NCBI GenBank assembly: GCA_003024985.2
Contig: PXIH01S0004139.1
DNA length: 10,631 nt
Reading direction: 5' to 3' (one strand)
Source: Euperipatoides rowelli
Taxonomy: Eukaryota > Onychophora > Udeonychophora > Euonychophora > Peripatopsidae
Shown piece by piece: positions 8,594-10,631 of this stretch; position 1 is the first letter of the stretch, and the number at the start of each line of letters is the position of its first letter. Under the pieces are notes generated by a model. That model was not told the origin of the DNA. It did not search any database and saw only the letters and a list, made by a program, of their open reading frames with translations. A program made the position numbers and the translations under genes.

Positions 8594-8638
8594 ATGGGGC
8601 CGTTGCAGCATTTACCAGTAGCAATATCTTTTAATGAA
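8594..8638 (+). CDS. Candidate 45-nt micro-exon
   Basis: A T-rich stretch ending GATTTCAG (AG at 8592-8593) is followed by 45 bp that are richer in GC than the surroundings, and then by GTAAGA (8639-8644), a strong donor. The length is a multiple of three. One frame is open throughout and reads MGPLQHLPVAISFNE. The other two contain stops. No neighbouring exon of the same gene is visible within the window, and the peptide is too short to assign. It could be an alternative exon or a chance arrangement of splice-like signals. Confidence 0.25.
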
Positions 8639-8644
8639 GTAAGA

Positions 8645-9423
8645 TTTCAAATTCTGTCATTTATTAATCCTTTTTATTCAATAAAAGTTCAGTAATTCAA
8701 TCTTATTTTCAGTAGGTACTGAAGGCCTTATTTTAAAATGTTACTTGAAATTTTTGAAATTAATAATTATCTAACTTTTAATAAAATTTAGTCTTTTTTT
8801 AAATATTTCCTCTCAATTTGAAAGTAGAGAAAATAGTGTACAAATTGAAACTTTTCTAATTATTCTAAATCATCATTAGAGGTATTAGCTGCTGTTTTCT
8901 GCTGCAGTTTTCTAAAAATGTAAATGAAAATTGTATAAAAATAAACTGTTTGTTTTCTGTACTTAAAATATTATTTTTGTGATGTTCTAATTTTGCTATT
9001 AAAATCATGTAAGTTAGATTTTTCAAGCAAATGATATATATATAAATGGATGTATAGTAGTATTAAATTAATTTATTATTTTGTTTAGAGCATTTGAATG
9101 TATTGTCTATAATAAAATATCAAATTAAAAAAAACATTTTTTTAAAAAAAAAAAATATCTAATCCATTAATTCAGTACATATAAAATTCACATGTTCAGT
9201 ATATGCCTGCACAAGTTTTAATTGTGACCAGGTTTCTTTCAGGCATACCGTCTTNAAAAAAAAAAAAAAGCTAATCAAAAATATGTACAGTATATATATA
9301 TATTTATATACTATAATATGACACTCGTGAAATGACAAGAATATGTTCCTTTAATTTTAAGCACTCCTCCCCCTGGAGAAAATTGTATGAAAGAAACACT
9401 GATTGTAACAAATTAGGTTTTGA
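8645..9423. other. AT-rich spacer, no gene recognised
   Basis: This stretch holds A/T runs, a poly(A) run behind an N at 9255, and a short TA microsatellite with a TACAGTATATATA motif near 9286-9310. I see no coding character. Confidence 0.5.
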
Positions 9424-9556
9424 GAAATTATTTTAAATATACTAATGTTGGAAATATTAGCAAATTATATTATGTAAACTTTTAACACAGCTGTGAAATT
9501 ATTTTAAATATGCTAAAGTACCGTACCATATTAGATGTTGAAAATAGCAAATTATA
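9424..9556 (+). repeat. Diverged tandem duplication
   Basis: GAAATTATTTTAAATATACT (9424-9443) begins a 46-bp unit. It recurs from 9495, with the order GAAATTATTTTAAATAT, CTAA, GATGTTG-like, CAAATTATA kept. The second copy (9495-9556) carries about 16 extra bases in the middle. Both copies read EIILN in one frame, so the duplication may belong to the fossil gene that follows. Confidence 0.6.
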
Positions 9557-10331
9557 CAACAGTAAAATTTGAACATACGTAGGTGTGAAATTGTTAGTTG
9601 ACTTGCTACTACAATAGAATTACAGGGTTTGTTAAAGACAAATATATTAGAATATCACATGCACAAAATAGCAGACAATAATGGAGTGCAGACTTTCTGC
9701 TTAAGAACTAAAATGAAATTTTTTTGGTAATCTTTCAGTAGATAGTAGGAATTTGGATAATATTTTAAAAGATATTAATGATTACTCACCTAAATATGTA
9801 AGGTTACTAAAGCCTTTAAGGTATTGGGATAAGTAACTCGCAAGACTAATAAGCGGTTTATTATGATACTAATGAAACATGTGACACACCTGATATTGTT
9901 GAAGCTACTCACAAATTATAGATATGGAGAATATTACAGTGATTTATTACCTGAGAAACATATATACGGATTAGACCTACTGTAGCTAAGCAAAATGCTA
10001 TGGAATTATTGAACTTTGTGAAATGTAAGGAAGATTACGTTATACCACCACATAGGGGTGGTGCTGGTACTAAGTTGGAGGTTCGAATATATTGGTTTCC
10101 AAATACTGAAGACTATGCTGTATTAAAACAATGTTGAAATACTTACTTATATTAAAATTTGAAAATGTAACAGAAATTATGAAGGATGGAAGTATAATGA
10201 AAACTAATGTGTTAAAGATTAGTGTAATTGCTGTCAAAGAACTTACGATAGAGGAGATACCACACTAGATGTTGGCAAACACAAAATTCTGGCAAGACTC
10301 CAGGTTACGTTCCCCCGGATATTGCTGTTAG
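9486..10331 (+). pseudogene. Decayed gene of unknown family in shifting frames
   Basis: A chain of stop-bounded, protein-like blocks follows on one strand. Block 9602-9730 (42 codons) contains GLLKTNILEYHMHKIADNNG. Block 9717-9836 (39 codons) contains NLDNILKDINDYSPKYVRLL and overlaps the first at a run of 7 T. Block 9853-9921 contains DTNETCDTPDIVEATHKL. Block 9833-9985 ends YRYGEYYSDLLPEKHIYGLD. Block 9955-10137 (60 codons) contains KEDYVIPPHRGGAGTKLEVR. Block 10110-10268 (52 codons) contains FENVTEIMKDGSIMKTNVLK and continues beyond one TAG to 10331. A weaker block precedes at 9486-9575. Charged, non-repetitive composition across successive blocks on one strand is unlike the surrounding spacer. 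I do not recognise the family. A host gene, a transposon and an integrated virus are all possible. At least four frame changes and several stops make it non-functional as read. Confidence 0.6.
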
Positions 10332-10335
10332 TCAT

Positions 10336-10515
10336 GCGCTGGTTTTAAAATGAAAATTATCTATTAGTGTATTTTACATGTAGTGGGGTTTAGGGTCAGG
10401 GTAGTGGTAAAGTTTGGATATCTAAAAAAAAAAACTGATATTGAATAAAACCGTCAAATTTTAATTACGATTGAAACCCACTGATGTAAAATATCACCGT
10501 ATTTAAAATCTCGCC
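10336..10515. mobile_element. MITE-like imperfect inverted repeat
   Basis: GCGCTGGTTTTAAAAT (10336-10351) pairs imperfectly with ATTTAAAATCTCGCC (10501-10515). GTGTATTTTACATGTAGTGGGGTTT (10367-10391) pairs closely with 10474-10497 (AAACCCACTGATGTAAAATATCAC). The arms enclose an unpaired centre of about 82 bp with an A11 run. Size, AT content and long inverted arms resemble a miniature inverted-repeat element or a foldback element. I cannot identify a target-site duplication or superfamily. Confidence 0.45.
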
Positions 10516-10529
10516 GACACATGATACAA

Positions 10530-10573
10530 ATGGTACTGTCCAATCTAGACTTGCTTAAATTGGACAAGAGAAG
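10530..10573 (+). CDS. Candidate first coding exon
   Basis: An ATG at 10530 with G at +4 opens a 14-codon frame, MVLSNLDLLKLDKR. It runs into AAG|GTGAGA, a near-consensus splice donor with GT at 10574-10575. The exon would end in phase 2. GC content rises here compared with the spacer. Support is limited: the -3 base is C, no promoter motif stands out, and the next exon would lie beyond the window. Confidence 0.2.
10537..10566. repeat. Short inverted repeat
   Basis: TGTCCAAT (10537-10544) pairs exactly with ATTGGACA (10559-10566) around a 14-base loop. It lies inside the candidate first exon. Confidence 0.6.
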
Positions 10574-10631
10574 GTGAGATAGTAAGTGGGGGGTCTTCGG
10601 ACGAAAACAAAGAACGTAATAAAACAATAAA

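Noticed and set aside
1-10631. tRNA, rRNA, CRISPR array or bacterial operon features
   Set aside because: I saw no cloverleaf, conserved rRNA segments, regularly spaced repeats, ribosome binding sites or closely packed frames. The window is eukaryotic in character.

Overview
The window looks like non-bacterial, strongly AT-rich animal DNA, probably from an aquatic invertebrate. The signs are intron-like sequence with GT/AG signals, decayed LINE retrotransposons, many A/T runs, and tracts of the short quasi-palindrome TATACTGTATA/TATACAGTATA. No long intact gene is present and I cannot name the species. Three single N calls (4400, 5890, 9255) point to a draft assembly. Two of them sit in homopolymers.

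Layout: 1-2321 reads as the last intron, or upstream non-coding DNA, of a plus-strand gene. It begins with a GC-richer block holding a perfect 20-bp palindrome and a POU-octamer palindrome. Around 957-1367 it holds a pyrimidine tract, a 16-bp perfect hairpin and the decayed carboxy-terminal part of a LINE reverse transcriptase on the plus strand. A probable terminal coding exon (2322-2448) follows, then an AT-rich 3' UTR with poly(A) signals near 2710-2737.

From about 3000 to 5050 there are two tracts rich in TACTGTA/TACAGTA, at 3001-3186 and 4489-5050. The inner edges of the two tracts carry the same 24-26 bp sequence in opposite orientation. A second, unrelated LINE tail lies on the minus strand at 6603-6790 and is cut at its upstream side by a third TACTGTA tract. 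The stretch 6870-9420 is mostly unassigned AT-rich DNA, with one candidate 45-nt micro-exon at 8594-8638.

The right end is the least expected part. Between about 9486 and 10331 a chain of overlapping, protein-like open blocks in shifting frames shows a decayed gene of a family I do not recognise. It is followed by a roughly 180-bp imperfect inverted repeat that resembles a MITE, and then by a possible first exon with a good splice donor at 10573/10574. The parts do not form a pathway. They look like the end of one gene, repeat-rich spacer, mobile-element debris and one unidentified fossil gene.
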